A DNA stretch of 39,791 bases from JBCBKP01 sp038521625 (GTDB lineage: Bacteria > Planctomycetota > Phycisphaerae > Phycisphaerales > UBA1924), in contig JBCBKP010000030.1 in assembly GCA_038521625.1 (NCBI GenBank), forward strand, positions 1 to 39,791, read 5' to 3'. The notes below the pieces were generated by a model. That model saw only the letters and a program-made list of their open reading frames with translations. It ran no database searches and had not been told where the DNA came from. Positions 32,895 through 39,791 of the stretch are shown one piece after another; the first letter of the stretch is position 1; each line of letters opens with the position of its first letter. The translations under genes and the position numbers were made by a program.

Positions 32895-34406
32895 TCAGCG
32901 TACCGCTTCGGCGAGGACGCGCTGCGCCTCGGCGTCGATGAGCGACCAGGCGCGGTCCACATGCCGCTCGCGCGTGCTGGTGCCGCCGACCGCGAAGCGG
33001 ATGACATAGCGCGAGCCGGTCTGCTCCCCGCGATCGTCGATGACCGGCAGCACGGCGTGGCTGACGAACAGCTCGCCGGTGTCGTTGAGCCGCTTGTGCA
33101 ACTCGCGGGTCGCGTCGTCGCCGGCGGCGCAGGCGAAGCAGACGAGGCTGGTCGTGCGCGGCGCGGCGAGCACGAAGCGTTCGTCGGCATCGATCTTCGA
33201 TTCGAACCGGCTCGCCCACTCGACGTGCTCGCGGATGAAGCTCCGAAGCCCCTCGGCCCCGTAGTGACGCATCACGAACCAGAGCTTGAGTGCGCGGAAG
33301 CGGCGGCCGAGCGGGATCTGCCAGTCGCGGTAGTCGATGACCGCGCCGGCGTCGGAGGCCTCGTTGCGCAGATACTCGGGCGTGATCGAGAGCGCCGAGG
33401 TCAGGTCCCGGCGCCTCTGGGTCCAGAGCATCGAGCAGTCGAAGTTGGTCAGCAGCCACTTGTGGGCGTTGACGACGACCGACTCGCAGCGGCCGATCCC
33501 GTCGAGCTGCCAGCGGAACTCCGGGCAGACGCACGAGGCCCCGCTGAAGGCCGCGTCGACGTGGATCCAGGCCCGGGCAGACGACGCGTCGCGCGCCGCC
33601 GCGATTGCCGGCAGCGGGTCGATCGCGGTCGAGGCCGTCGTCCCGCAGGTCGCGCCGATCCAGAACGGGATCTTCCCGGCGGCGGTGTCCTCGCGGAGCA
33701 TGCGCTCGAGCGCGTCGGGACGCATGCGGAGCTCCCGGTCGACCGGGACGAGCCGCAGGTGCGTGTGGTCCTCCGGATCGCGCGCGAGGCCGGCGATGAT
33801 GGCGGCCTTGACCACCGACGAGTGCGCCTGGGTCGAGGTGTACAGCGTGAGCCGCGAAGCATCGGCCCCGGGATCGGCCCGCAGCGCCCGGGCCCGGGCG
33901 GCGACGAGCGTGGTCAGCGTGGACTCGCTGGCGGTGCCCTGGATCACGCCGCCGCCGAGCTGGTCGTGCGCGGCGGTGGACCTGAACGGCTCGGGCAGGC
34001 CGAGCAGGTCGGCGGTCCAGTCGAGGACCCTGGTCTCGATCTCGGTGACGGCCGGGCCGGTGGACCAGAGCATGCCCTGCACGCCGGTGCCGGCGCAGAG
34101 CAGGTCGGCGAGGATCGCGGGGAAGCTGGCGTTGGCGGGGAAGTACGCGAAGAAGCCGGGGTGCTGCCAGTGGGTGAGACCCGGCGCGACGATCTCGTCG
34201 AGGTCGGCGAAGATGCGGCCCCACTCATCGTCTCCGGCGGGCGTCTCGGGGAAGGTCTCGGGCAGCTTGGCGGCGACGGCGCCCGGCGGGTCGTCGGGCA
34301 GGACGCGGCGCTGCTCGACCGTGCGCCAGTAGTCGGCGATCCAGTCGACCATGCGGTGGCCGAGGCGCTGAAAGTCGTCGGGCGAGAGGTGGTTGGGAGA
34401 AGACAT
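32895..34406 (-). CDS. Group II PLP-dependent decarboxylase (aromatic-L-amino-acid decarboxylase-like)
   Basis: A 503-residue fold-type I enzyme. The N-terminal MVDWIADYWRTVEQRRVLPD matches the swapped helix region of aromatic decarboxylases, and GLTHWQHPGFFAYFPANASF the substrate pocket block. GGGVIQGTASESTL, the HSSV motif, IGATCGTTASTAIDP and HVDAAFSGA position PLP, and Lys316 in NAHKWLLTNFDCS forms the internal aldimine. The C-terminal RFAVGGTSTRERHV block also fits. The substrate is likely Tyr, Trp, Phe or DOPA, but could be another amino acid; no neighbouring pathway gene decides. No Shine-Dalgarno is obvious before ATG 34406; the GC-rich leader beyond it contains the heptamer repeat. 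Confidence 0.9.
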   Translation of the reverse strand: MSSPNHLSPDDFQRLGHRMVDWIADYWRTVEQRRVLPDDPPGAVAAKLPETFPETPAGDDEWGRIFADLDEIVAPGLTHWQHPGFFAYFPANASFPAILADLLCAGTGVQGMLWSTGPAVTEIETRVLDWTADLLGLPEPFRSTAAHDQLGGGVIQGTASESTLTTLVAARARALRADPGADASRLTLYTSTQAHSSVVKAAIIAGLARDPEDHTHLRLVPVDRELRMRPDALERMLREDTAAGKIPFWIGATCGTTASTAIDPLPAIAAARDASSARAWIHVDAAFSGASCVCPEFRWQLDGIGRCESVVVNAHKWLLTNFDCSMLWTQRRRDLTSALSITPEYLRNEASDAGAVIDYRDWQIPLGRRFRALKLWFVMRHYGAEGLRSFIREHVEWASRFESKIDADERFVLAAPRTTSLVCFACAAGDDATRELHKRLNDTGELFVSHAVLPVIDDRGEQTGSRYVIRFAVGGTSTRERHVDRAWSLIDAEAQRVLAEAVR

Positions 34407-34428
34407 GCGGGGAGCGTAGAGAGGGAGG

Positions 34429-34498
34429 GGGCGATGGGGAGTGGGCAATGGGCAATGGGCAATGGGCAATGGGCAGTGGGCAGTGGGCAATGGGGAGT
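34429..34498. repeat. Tandem heptamer repeat (STRR-like)
   Basis: Ten consecutive 7-base units: GGGCGAT, GGGGAGT, four GGGCAAT, two GGGCAGT, one GGGCAAT and GGGGAGT. It lies between the decarboxylase start (34406) and the CsaA-like gene stop (34514). Units differ by transitions at a few positions, as in cyanobacterial short tandemly repeated repetitive sequences. No gene reads through it on the coding strand. Confidence 0.9.
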
Positions 34499-34513
34499 CA
34501 GCGATGGGATCGG

Positions 34514-34879
34514 CTATCCCAGGCGGTCGCCGGGCCGGAGCCCCGGCTTGTCGTCGGGACCGACCAGCACGACCGGGCCGTCGCTGCTGTAGACGCCCAG
34601 GACGAGCGCCCCGGAGTCGACGCCGGCGATCCGCCGCGGCGGGACGTTGACGAGCGCGAGGACGAGCCGCCCGACGAGGTCCTCGGGCCGGTAGAGCTCG
34701 GTGATCTGGGCGCTGCTGGTGCGCTCGCCGAGGATGCCGAGGTCGAGCGTGAGGATGATCGCGGGCTTGGCGGCCTTGGGGTGGCGGCTCGCCGCGGTGA
34801 CGCGTGCGACGCGGACGTCGCACTGGTGGAACTGGTGGGCGTCGATCTCGGCGGGGTAGGGGTGGTCGGCCATGGGCAT
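34514..34879 (-). CDS. csaA: CsaA-like tRNA-binding domain protein (EMAP/OB fold)
   Basis: A 121-residue protein made of one OB-fold tRNA-binding domain of the CsaA / EMAP-II type. CDVRVARVTAASRHPKAAKP matches VDIRVG...HPxARKPA, and the SSAQITELYRPEDLVGRLVL, VNVPPRRIAG and SGALVLGVY blocks follow, ending PGDRLG. CsaA is a dimeric chaperone-like or tRNA-binding protein; the same domain is an insertion in many PheT proteins and is missing from the PheT of this window. Two in-frame ATGs (34879, 34873) are possible starts. No synthetase partner is adjacent. Confidence 0.88.
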   Translation of the reverse strand: MPMADHPYPAEIDAHQFHQCDVRVARVTAASRHPKAAKPAIILTLDLGILGERTSSAQITELYRPEDLVGRLVLALVNVPPRRIAGVDSGALVLGVYSSDGPVVLVGPDDKPGLRPGDRLG

Positions 34880-34962
34880 GGCTTACCGGGAAAGCCCGCG
34901 CCGCGCGTGAGCACGGCACGGGCGAGGGGTTCACGCCGGCGCCTCGGGCGCCGGGGCTCGGG

Positions 34963-36720
34963 TCACGGGCAGCCCTGGAAGAAGAGGACGACGAAGCGAT
35001 CGACGTCGGCCTGGGAGATGATGTCGTGCGGGAAGGCGAGCAGCGCGACGCGCGGGTCGCCGCCGAAGAAACCGTTGACGAACGCGGTCACGTCGGCGTT
35101 GCTGATCACGCCGAAGGGCGGCGCGAGGTCGGCCGGGCTGCAAGGGAATGGGTTGCCGTCGCACCTGAAGTCGAAGCAGAACGGGTCGTTGCGGAAGTCG
35201 ACCCGCTCGACGAGGTCGGGCAGCTGCACGATGCCGTCGAGGAAGGGCGAGGCGAGGTCGTACTGGAACTGGCGGACCTCGTCGAAGCCGAACGGGTCGA
35301 AGCGGATCTCGAGGCAGCCGCTGCGAAGCAGCGAGTCGGTCTTGACGAGGTAATCGTCGCGCCGGCCGAAGATCGGCGGCATCTCGCCGGCGATATCGCC
35401 GCCGAGCAGGTACCCGCAGGCGCGGTTCGGGACCACGGTCTGCCCGGTGCTGATGAAGGACAGGTCGCCGTAGCTGGCCATCGCGCGGTCGCTGAGGCTG
35501 CCGAGATCCATCTGGTGCAGCAGGGCGTTGTCGGTCAGCCGGCCGCCGGTGATCCCGCCGAGCAGCTCGGCGGTGCCGGCGTAGACGATCGCCTGGCGCA
35601 TCTCGTCGTACTTGAGCGCGGCGTATGCCATGGAGATGTTGGTGTCGGTCACGGGCGGAGAGGACGCGAACCCGATCGAGTTGCGCGAGGCGAACGGCGT
35701 GCCGATCGCGTTCATCTCGATCGTGTGCGTGCCGGTCTGACCCGCGGGGAATTGCGGGCCGAGGTCGGAGTCGCCGCCGAGGACGATCGTGTTGAAATCG
35801 CTGAGGTCGAGGCCGTGGCCGAACTCGTTGGTCGCGCGGTTGTCTGGCGACGGCGGGCCGAAGCCGAAGTCGTAGCCGAACGCGAAGATCGGGTCGCCGC
35901 CGAGGTTGAGCCGGACGAGGGCGGCATCGAAATCGCCGGTGGTCGGTCCGGGCGGGATCGGCGGCGGGAACGGGAAGTCGTTCAGGCCCGGGAAGGGCGC
36001 GTCGCCCTGGCGGTTGCGGAAGCGTGAGCCCGAGATCAGCAGCGACGGCTCGACGACCGGCCCCCCCGGGAACGCGACGCCGTCGTCGAAGACGATGTCG
36101 GTGAAGTTGATCAGCGAGCCGGGCAGGCCGGTCGGCCCGGTCGGGTCGAAGTACACGCGCTGCCAGATCGGCGCGCCGTTGGGCCCGACCGCCATGGCCA
36201 GCGCGGCGTTTCGGAGGCTGCCGACGACGAAGATGCGTCCGTTGGGCCCCTGGTCCAGCGCGACGCCGGGCAGCGGGCGGTGCAGCGGGTCGTCGCCGAA
36301 CGAGCCGGTGTAGGCGTTGGCCCAGATCTGGTTGCCCGATGCGTCGAGGCGGAGCAGGACGATCTCGAGCGGGCTGCCGATGGTCGGCGGGCTGAAGCTC
36401 GTGCTCTCGCCGGCGACGATGAAGCCGCCGTCCTCGGTCTGCTGGACGCTGTAGGCGATGTCGACGCCATCGCCGCCGAACTCTCGCTGCCAGAAGACCG
36501 AGCCGGATGAGTGGTATCGTGTGATCAGGAACTGCGGGCCGATGTTCGTGCGGGCGCGGAACCCGGCGGTGATGTACCCGCCGTCGCGCGTGGGCGCGGC
36601 GTCGAAGATGCGTTCGTCGTCCTCGGTCCCGACATGGCGCTGGAAAATCTGCGCATCGGCGCTGCCCGCGATCGTGGCGGCCGCGAGCGCACCGACAGCA
36701 AAGCTGTGACGCATACTCAT
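34963..36720 (-). CDS. Secreted repeat protein with duplicated Cys-flanked C-terminal module (copy A)
   Basis: A 585-residue exported protein. The signal MSMRHSFAVGALAAATIAGSADAQ is followed by IFQRHVGTEDDERIFDAAPT and repeats of the type DGGYITAGF...DGGFIVAGES...VLLRLDASGN, a beta-propeller-like motif. A poorly conserved central region follows, and finally CSPADLAPPFGVISNADVTA and a second half-repeat ending VLFFQGC, with a Cys at each end of the pair. This last module resembles a dockerin and is shared with the paralogue at 36984-38762 and with the protease at 3-488. GGAGAAACACG precedes the ATG. A role in cell-surface attachment or binding is inferred; no catalytic motif is visible. Confidence 0.85.
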   Translation of the reverse strand: MSMRHSFAVGALAAATIAGSADAQIFQRHVGTEDDERIFDAAPTRDGGYITAGFRARTNIGPQFLITRYHSSGSVFWQREFGGDGVDIAYSVQQTEDGGFIVAGESTSFSPPTIGSPLEIVLLRLDASGNQIWANAYTGSFGDDPLHRPLPGVALDQGPNGRIFVVGSLRNAALAMAVGPNGAPIWQRVYFDPTGPTGLPGSLINFTDIVFDDGVAFPGGPVVEPSLLISGSRFRNRQGDAPFPGLNDFPFPPPIPPGPTTGDFDAALVRLNLGGDPIFAFGYDFGFGPPSPDNRATNEFGHGLDLSDFNTIVLGGDSDLGPQFPAGQTGTHTIEMNAIGTPFASRNSIGFASSPPVTDTNISMAYAALKYDEMRQAIVYAGTAELLGGITGGRLTDNALLHQMDLGSLSDRAMASYGDLSFISTGQTVVPNRACGYLLGGDIAGEMPPIFGRRDDYLVKTDSLLRSGCLEIRFDPFGFDEVRQFQYDLASPFLDGIVQLPDLVERVDFRNDPFCFDFRCDGNPFPCSPADLAPPFGVISNADVTAFVNGFFGGDPRVALLAFPHDIISQADVDRFVVLFFQGCP

Positions 36721-36908
36721 CGTGTTTCTCCTATCCCGTTACGCACGGTGCCCCACACCGCGCATGCCTGCTGCCTCAGAACGAGGCATTTCAAATATAC
36801 GTCGGGAGTGGCGTGGCGCTGGCATCGCATCCGTGAGTCCGGAGACAAATCGGGCGGATGCCCGACGGGTTTGTCGCGGCTTTGCGCTGCGCTCATCCAA
36901 GACCCATC

Positions 36909-36939
36909 GGGCCGGCGCGGGGCGATCCGACGCCGGCCC
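36909..36939 (-). terminator. Stem-loop downstream of the second secreted repeat gene
   Basis: GGGCCGGCG and CGCCGGCCC form a 9-base-pair stem around a 13-base loop, 45 bases past the stop of the gene at 36984-38762 and before the leader of copy A. It follows the stronger stem at 36962-36977. Confidence 0.45.
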
Positions 36940-36961
36940 GAGGGCTTAAGGGGTGCTGTGT

Positions 36962-36977
36962 GCGCCCTTTCGGGCGC
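36962..36977 (-). terminator. Terminator hairpin with GAAA tetraloop
   Basis: Read on the minus strand, GCGCCC-GAAA-GGGCGC forms a 6-base-pair stem closed by a GNRA loop, six bases after the stop of the gene at 36984-38762. No T-run follows, as in many high-GC genomes. Confidence 0.55.
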
Positions 36978-36983
36978 GGGGTG

Positions 36984-38762
36984 TTACGGGCAGCCCGCGA
37001 AGAAGAGTGCGACGAACGCCTGGACGTCCGCGTTGCTCCACACGCCGAACGGCGGGGCGAGGTCCGCGGCCGGGTCCATGCCGAACCACGCGGCGACGAA
37101 CGCGGTGACGTCGGCGTTGCTGATCACGCCGAACGGCGGCGCGAGGTCGGCCGGGCTGCAGGGGCCGGGGGCGCCGCAGTCGGGGTCGTAGCAGAGCTCG
37201 AACTCGCGGAAGTCGGTCTGGCGGGTCAGGTCGGGCAGACGCTCGAAGATCTGCGGGTAGACGCAGATGATCGGCAGATCGCGGGGCTCGACGCCCTGCT
37301 CCTCGGCGACCTCGAGCGGCTGCACCAGGCACGGGGTCTTGAGGTCGTCGTCGGTCTTGACCAGGTACTGATCGACGCCGGTCCCGACATCGAACGGGCC
37401 GATGCCGAAGAACCCGCCCGAGAGCCCGTAGCCGCAGCGGCGGAGGGTCAGCGACTCGCCGTCGGTGACGTTCCGCCCGCCGTAGTTGTTGGCGAAGACG
37501 GTCGAGAGGCCGAGGTTGGTGCGGTGCAGGAAGGCGTTGCTGCCGTCGTGCAGGCGGTCGGTGCCGGCGAAGATCACGCCCGGCTCGCGGTTGGGGTTGG
37601 TGACGTCCCACTCGACCGCGGCGTACGCGGGGGCGTGGACCGTCCGCAGACCGTCGGGGCTGAAGTGGTCGTAGCGGCGGTGATCGAGAGGGGCGCCGCC
37701 CGGGTCGAGGATGATGAGCTCGCTGCCGAACTCGGCGGCCGCGCCCGCGGGCGCCGGGAAGATCCCGAAGAGCGAGCCGAAGTCGGTCTTGCCGTTGAGG
37801 ACGATCGTGCCTTCCTCATCGACCGACAGGCCGTGGCCCCAGTTCTCGGCGCCGAGCGGGTTGCCCGTGAAGCGGCTCGGGGTGTTGTAGCGGAAGGCGA
37901 AGTACGGGAGGACGCGCGAGTCGGTGCGGAGGAACATCGCGTCGCGCTCGCCGAAGACGGGACCGGCACCGGGGCCGCCCGGGTTGCCGATCGGATCGAC
38001 GCTCGTGATCGAGGTGCCGGAGACGAGGATGTCGTAGGCGCTGCTGGTCGGGTCGATGGAGCGGTCGATGCGGACGTCGGTGAAGTTGTAGTGGAACCGC
38101 TCGCGGCCGTCGTTGACCAGCGCGAGATCGGTGATGACCGACGAGTCGATGAACGAGCCGTCCGGCGCGACGCGGTTGATCACCGGCAGGCCGCCGAGGA
38201 TCGAGCCGGGACCGAGCGGCGGCAGCAGCGGGGCGACGATGCCGGGCGCGACCGAGCCGACGATCACGATGGTGCCGTCGGGGGCCTGGTCGAGCGCGAC
38301 GCCGGGGTACGGGTCGTGCAGCGGGTCGGCGTCGATCGTGCCGGTGATCGCCGAGGCCCAGATCAGCGAGCCGCCGGCGTCGAGGCGGAGCACCAGCATG
38401 CCGAGGCCGGGACCGAAGCTGTCGGTCTCGCCGGCGACGACGAAGTCGCCCTCCTCGGTCTCCTGGACCGAGTAGCCGATGTCGCGCCCGCGGCCGGTGT
38501 AGACGGTCTGCCAGATGACCAGACCGTCGGGATCGAAGCGGGTGACGACGAGATCCTCGATCCCGGCGGCGTCGGAGGTCGCGCCGGTGGTGACGTAGCC
38601 GCCGTCGCGGGTCCGCCACTGGTCGAAGTCCTTCTGGCCGCCGTTCTCGATATCGATGTGGCGCTGGAAGACCTGGCCCCACGCCGGGGCGGCGGCGGAG
38701 AGGGCGAGACCGGCGAAAAGGGACATCGTGGCCGCGGTGCGGCTGCTGCTGCGAGCAAACAT
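36984..38762 (-). CDS. Secreted repeat protein with duplicated Cys-flanked C-terminal module (copy B)
   Basis: A 592-residue exported paralogue of copy A. The signal MFARSSSRTAATMSLFAGLA continues to a cleavage region near APAWGQ. VFQRHIDIENGGQKDFDQWR and repeats such as DGGYVTTGATSDAAG, SVQETEEGDFVVAGE and LVLRLDAGG show the same propeller-like pattern. The C-terminus carries CSPADLAPPFGVISNADVTA, then a second ADLAPPFGVWSNADVQAFV half-repeat ending FFAGC. The two half-repeats here are almost identical, whereas in copy A the second has diverged. AAGGAGAACACC precedes the ATG. The large open frame upstream to 39377 is a shadow of the next gene's leader. Confidence 0.87.
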   Translation of the reverse strand: MFARSSSRTAATMSLFAGLALSAAAPAWGQVFQRHIDIENGGQKDFDQWRTRDGGYVTTGATSDAAGIEDLVVTRFDPDGLVIWQTVYTGRGRDIGYSVQETEEGDFVVAGETDSFGPGLGMLVLRLDAGGSLIWASAITGTIDADPLHDPYPGVALDQAPDGTIVIVGSVAPGIVAPLLPPLGPGSILGGLPVINRVAPDGSFIDSSVITDLALVNDGRERFHYNFTDVRIDRSIDPTSSAYDILVSGTSITSVDPIGNPGGPGAGPVFGERDAMFLRTDSRVLPYFAFRYNTPSRFTGNPLGAENWGHGLSVDEEGTIVLNGKTDFGSLFGIFPAPAGAAAEFGSELIILDPGGAPLDHRRYDHFSPDGLRTVHAPAYAAVEWDVTNPNREPGVIFAGTDRLHDGSNAFLHRTNLGLSTVFANNYGGRNVTDGESLTLRRCGYGLSGGFFGIGPFDVGTGVDQYLVKTDDDLKTPCLVQPLEVAEEQGVEPRDLPIICVYPQIFERLPDLTRQTDFREFELCYDPDCGAPGPCSPADLAPPFGVISNADVTAFVAAWFGMDPAADLAPPFGVWSNADVQAFVALFFAGCP

Positions 38763-39107
38763 GGTGTTCTCCTTGCAAGAACGGGGTGCGTATTCGCCCG
38801 CTTGAGACCTGCGGCGGGCTCTCCCGAATGGGTCGGCCGGCCGCACGGGCGTGACTTGGACAGGCTCTTGAGCGAAGAACGCCGCCGATCGCTCACGCGG
38901 CGGGATCGAGATTCTCCGGACAAGCCCGTGACTGTTAACGAGCCATGAAGATGGGGCCTGGGACGGGCCGATCGACGGCCCGGAGCTTTCAAGGGGACGA
39001 CCCGCGGCGCGCGACCTCATATCGTTTCGGCCCGGGCGACCGCGCCCGGGGAACAGCGGACGGGCGGCTCCTGAATGGGGCGCCCCGGCAGCGGACGGAA
39101 ACCAAGC
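38763..39107. other. Divergent intergenic region with two hairpins
   Basis: A stretch of 345 bases between the start of copy B and the membrane-anchored gene. It holds the leader and ribosome site of copy B, then two stem-loops near the other gene: CGGGCCG-ATCGA-CGGCCCG (38964-38982) and CCCGGGCG-ACCG-CGCCCGGG (39031-39050). No convincing promoter hexamers were found. No reading frame with normal codon bias is present. Confidence 0.5.
39031..39050. promoter_or_regulatory. Perfect 8-bp hairpin in a leader
   Basis: CCCGGGCG and CGCCCGGG close a 4-base loop, 57 bases before the ATG of the membrane-anchored gene. It could act as an attenuator or stabilise the leader; no T-run follows. Confidence 0.35.
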
Positions 39108-39500
39108 ATGCGGCCAGCCAACATCGCCAAAGTCGCCTTCGCCGTCGTCGCGCTCGGGGCCGGCGTGACGTTTGTTCTCGTTCGGGGCGAGAGGCCGATC
39201 ACGCAGCCCGACGAAATCCTCCTGATCGATCTCACCAGCGGCGATCGGTTTCGGGCGGATGTCTCGGGATCGAGGGCGATCATCCTGCCGGCGAAGAACC
39301 CGGAGACCGGCGAATACACGCTGGTGCCGATCTCGCGCGACGACACGACCGATCGCTGGTCGGTCGCGGGCGGGCATTACGTCGAGGAAGTGAAGAACGC
39401 GCTCGGCTCCGACGGAACCCGGCTGGGCGGGCTGGCGTCAGAGAGCGGCCTGGAGGTCGCGCCGTCGGACAGGCCGATCCAGGATCTTCCCGAGCGTTGA
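39108..39500 (+). CDS. Membrane-anchored hypothetical protein next to a prepilin gene
   Basis: A 130-residue protein with one membrane helix (about 7-24, VAFAVVALGAGVTFVLV), then a soluble domain with EILLIDLTSGDRFRADVS, a stretch IILPAKNPETGEYTLVPISR and DRWSVAGGHYVEEV. The P(A)KNPxTGxxTLxP pattern looks like a conserved planctomycete protein often met beside pilin-like genes, but I cannot name it. ATG 39108 is preferred to 39075 because it leads directly into the helix. The prepilin gene starts 77 bases downstream on the same strand. Confidence 0.6.
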   Translation: MRPANIAKVAFAVVALGAGVTFVLVRGERPITQPDEILLIDLTSGDRFRADVSGSRAIILPAKNPETGEYTLVPISRDDTTDRWSVAGGHYVEEVKNALGSDGTRLGGLASESGLEVAPSDRPIQDLPER

Positions 39501-39577
39501 TCGAGAGCCGCCCCGCTGACCGATTCTTGACGCGGGAGAGGTGATCCGTGCGAGGACGCGTGCGAAAGCAGGATGCC

Positions 39578-39791
39578 ATGACTCACCATCGACCGAACGC
39601 CGGGACCAACGCTTGCTCGATCCGGCCCGTCGGGGGCTTCACGCTGATCGAGCTGCTGGTCGTGATCGCCATCATCGCCCTGTTGCAGGCGAGCCTGCGA
39701 GCCGATTCTCGGGCGCTTCCGAGCGAGGGCAGCAGGATCCCCAGCAACAGGGCGATGATGGCGATCACGACCAGCAGCTCGATCAGCGTGA
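39578..39791 (+). CDS. Type IV pilin-like / pseudopilin N-terminus, truncated and rearranged
   Basis: ATG 39578 opens a frame with the prepilin peptidase motif GGFTLIELLVVIAIIALL (Gly before Phe, Glu at +5). In this class the helix normally continues as LGILLPSLGSARESARRLAC. Here the plus-strand frame instead continues QASLRADSRALPSEG, which is not pilin-like. The expected continuation is present on the opposite strand of the same bases, because a 57-base spacer is inverted between two copies of the leader sequence. The 3' end is beyond the window. This is either an assembly or amplification foldback, or a real inversion. Secretion or pilus role is inferred from the leader only. Confidence 0.7.
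   Translation, partial: MTHHRPNAGTNACSIRPVGGFTLIELLVVIAIIALLQASLRADSRALPSEGSRIPSNRAMMAITTSSSISV
39639..39791. repeat. Perfect inverted repeat at the window end
   Basis: The 48 bases at 39639-39686 are the exact reverse complement of 39744-39791, separated by 57 bases. The arms encode the hydrophobic prepilin leader (TLIELLVVIAIIALL) in opposite directions. The right arm stops exactly at the window edge, so it may extend further. Confidence 0.93.

Noticed and set aside
34429..34498. CRISPR array
   Set aside because: The units are 7 bases and contiguous, with no spacers and no cas genes nearby.
34441..34650. Small plus-strand genes reading QWAMGNGQW repeats
   Set aside because: They are translations of the heptamer array and have no homology or ribosome-site support.
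1..39791. Mobile elements, phage genes, toxin-antitoxin or defence modules
   Set aside because: No transposase, integrase, nuclease-pair or restriction motif was found in any reading frame with normal codon bias.

Overview
The window is very GC-rich and densely coded, with G or C at almost every third codon position. It looks like a chromosomal segment of a Planctomycetota bacterium, most probably of class Phycisphaerae. This rests on several traits: C-terminal Cys-flanked modules of the form ADLAxPFG...ADVxAFV...FF; a surface-type protein ending in a PTPGG-hydrophobic-RRRR tail; Tat-exported beta-helix proteins; a DUF-type zinc ribbon of the form CxxCGYDLxGLP...CPEC fused to small membrane proteins; and a prepilin with an FTLIELLVVIAIIALL leader. 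No 16S or other phylogenetic marker is present, so the class assignment is an inference.

Layout. 1-4.2 kb: the 3' end of a secreted subtilase, two small membrane proteins with convergent, abutting stops, a penicillin-acylase-family enzyme and a translationally coupled membrane protein. 4.2-6.9 kb: a BshB1-like deacetylase with a lipoprotein, and a tRNA-dihydrouridine synthase whose start overlaps the divergent lipoprotein start. 7.0-16.5 kb: a long minus-strand run in transcription order ggt, an orphan coding frame, pheT, ilvE, a zinc-ribbon membrane protein, a 7TM-HD phosphodiesterase, dtd and two more zinc-ribbon membrane proteins. Many of these junctions are 1-4 base overlaps. 16.6-20.7 kb: a lipoprotein, a PTPGG-tailed secreted protein, dnaB and pdxH. 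20.7-24.2 kb: an ECF-type sigma factor with a TTGA-coupled membrane partner, and purB. 24.2-27.1 kb: a tandem pair of Tat-exported parallel beta-helix proteins. 27.1-30.4 kb: a small charged protein, a metallo-beta-lactamase-fold phosphodiesterase, an orphan dockerin-like fragment, rsmD and an unknown protein. 30.4-31.1 kb: a non-coding leader. 31.1-34.9 kb: a LuxR-type regulator, a lipoprotein coupled to a pyridoxal-phosphate decarboxylase, a heptamer tandem repeat and a CsaA-like protein. 35.0-38.8 kb: two paralogous secreted repeat proteins with duplicated Cys-flanked C-terminal modules. 39.1 kb to the end: a membrane-anchored protein and a prepilin gene that runs into a perfect inverted repeat at the window edge.

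Most of the window is housekeeping (translation quality control, tRNA charging and modification, purine, B6 and branched-chain amino acid metabolism, replication) interleaved with envelope and secreted proteins. I found no CRISPR array, transposase, rRNA or tRNA gene and no recognisable defence island. The most unusual observation is that the replicative helicase DnaB carries a long Gly/Pro-rich tail ending in DDFDDLPPF, closely resembling the protein-recruiting tip of single-stranded-DNA-binding protein. Other points worth checking are the short PheT lacking the B2 tRNA-binding domain, a coding-like frame without a start codon directly after ggt, the 0.7 kb leader before the LuxR gene, and the terminal inverted repeat.
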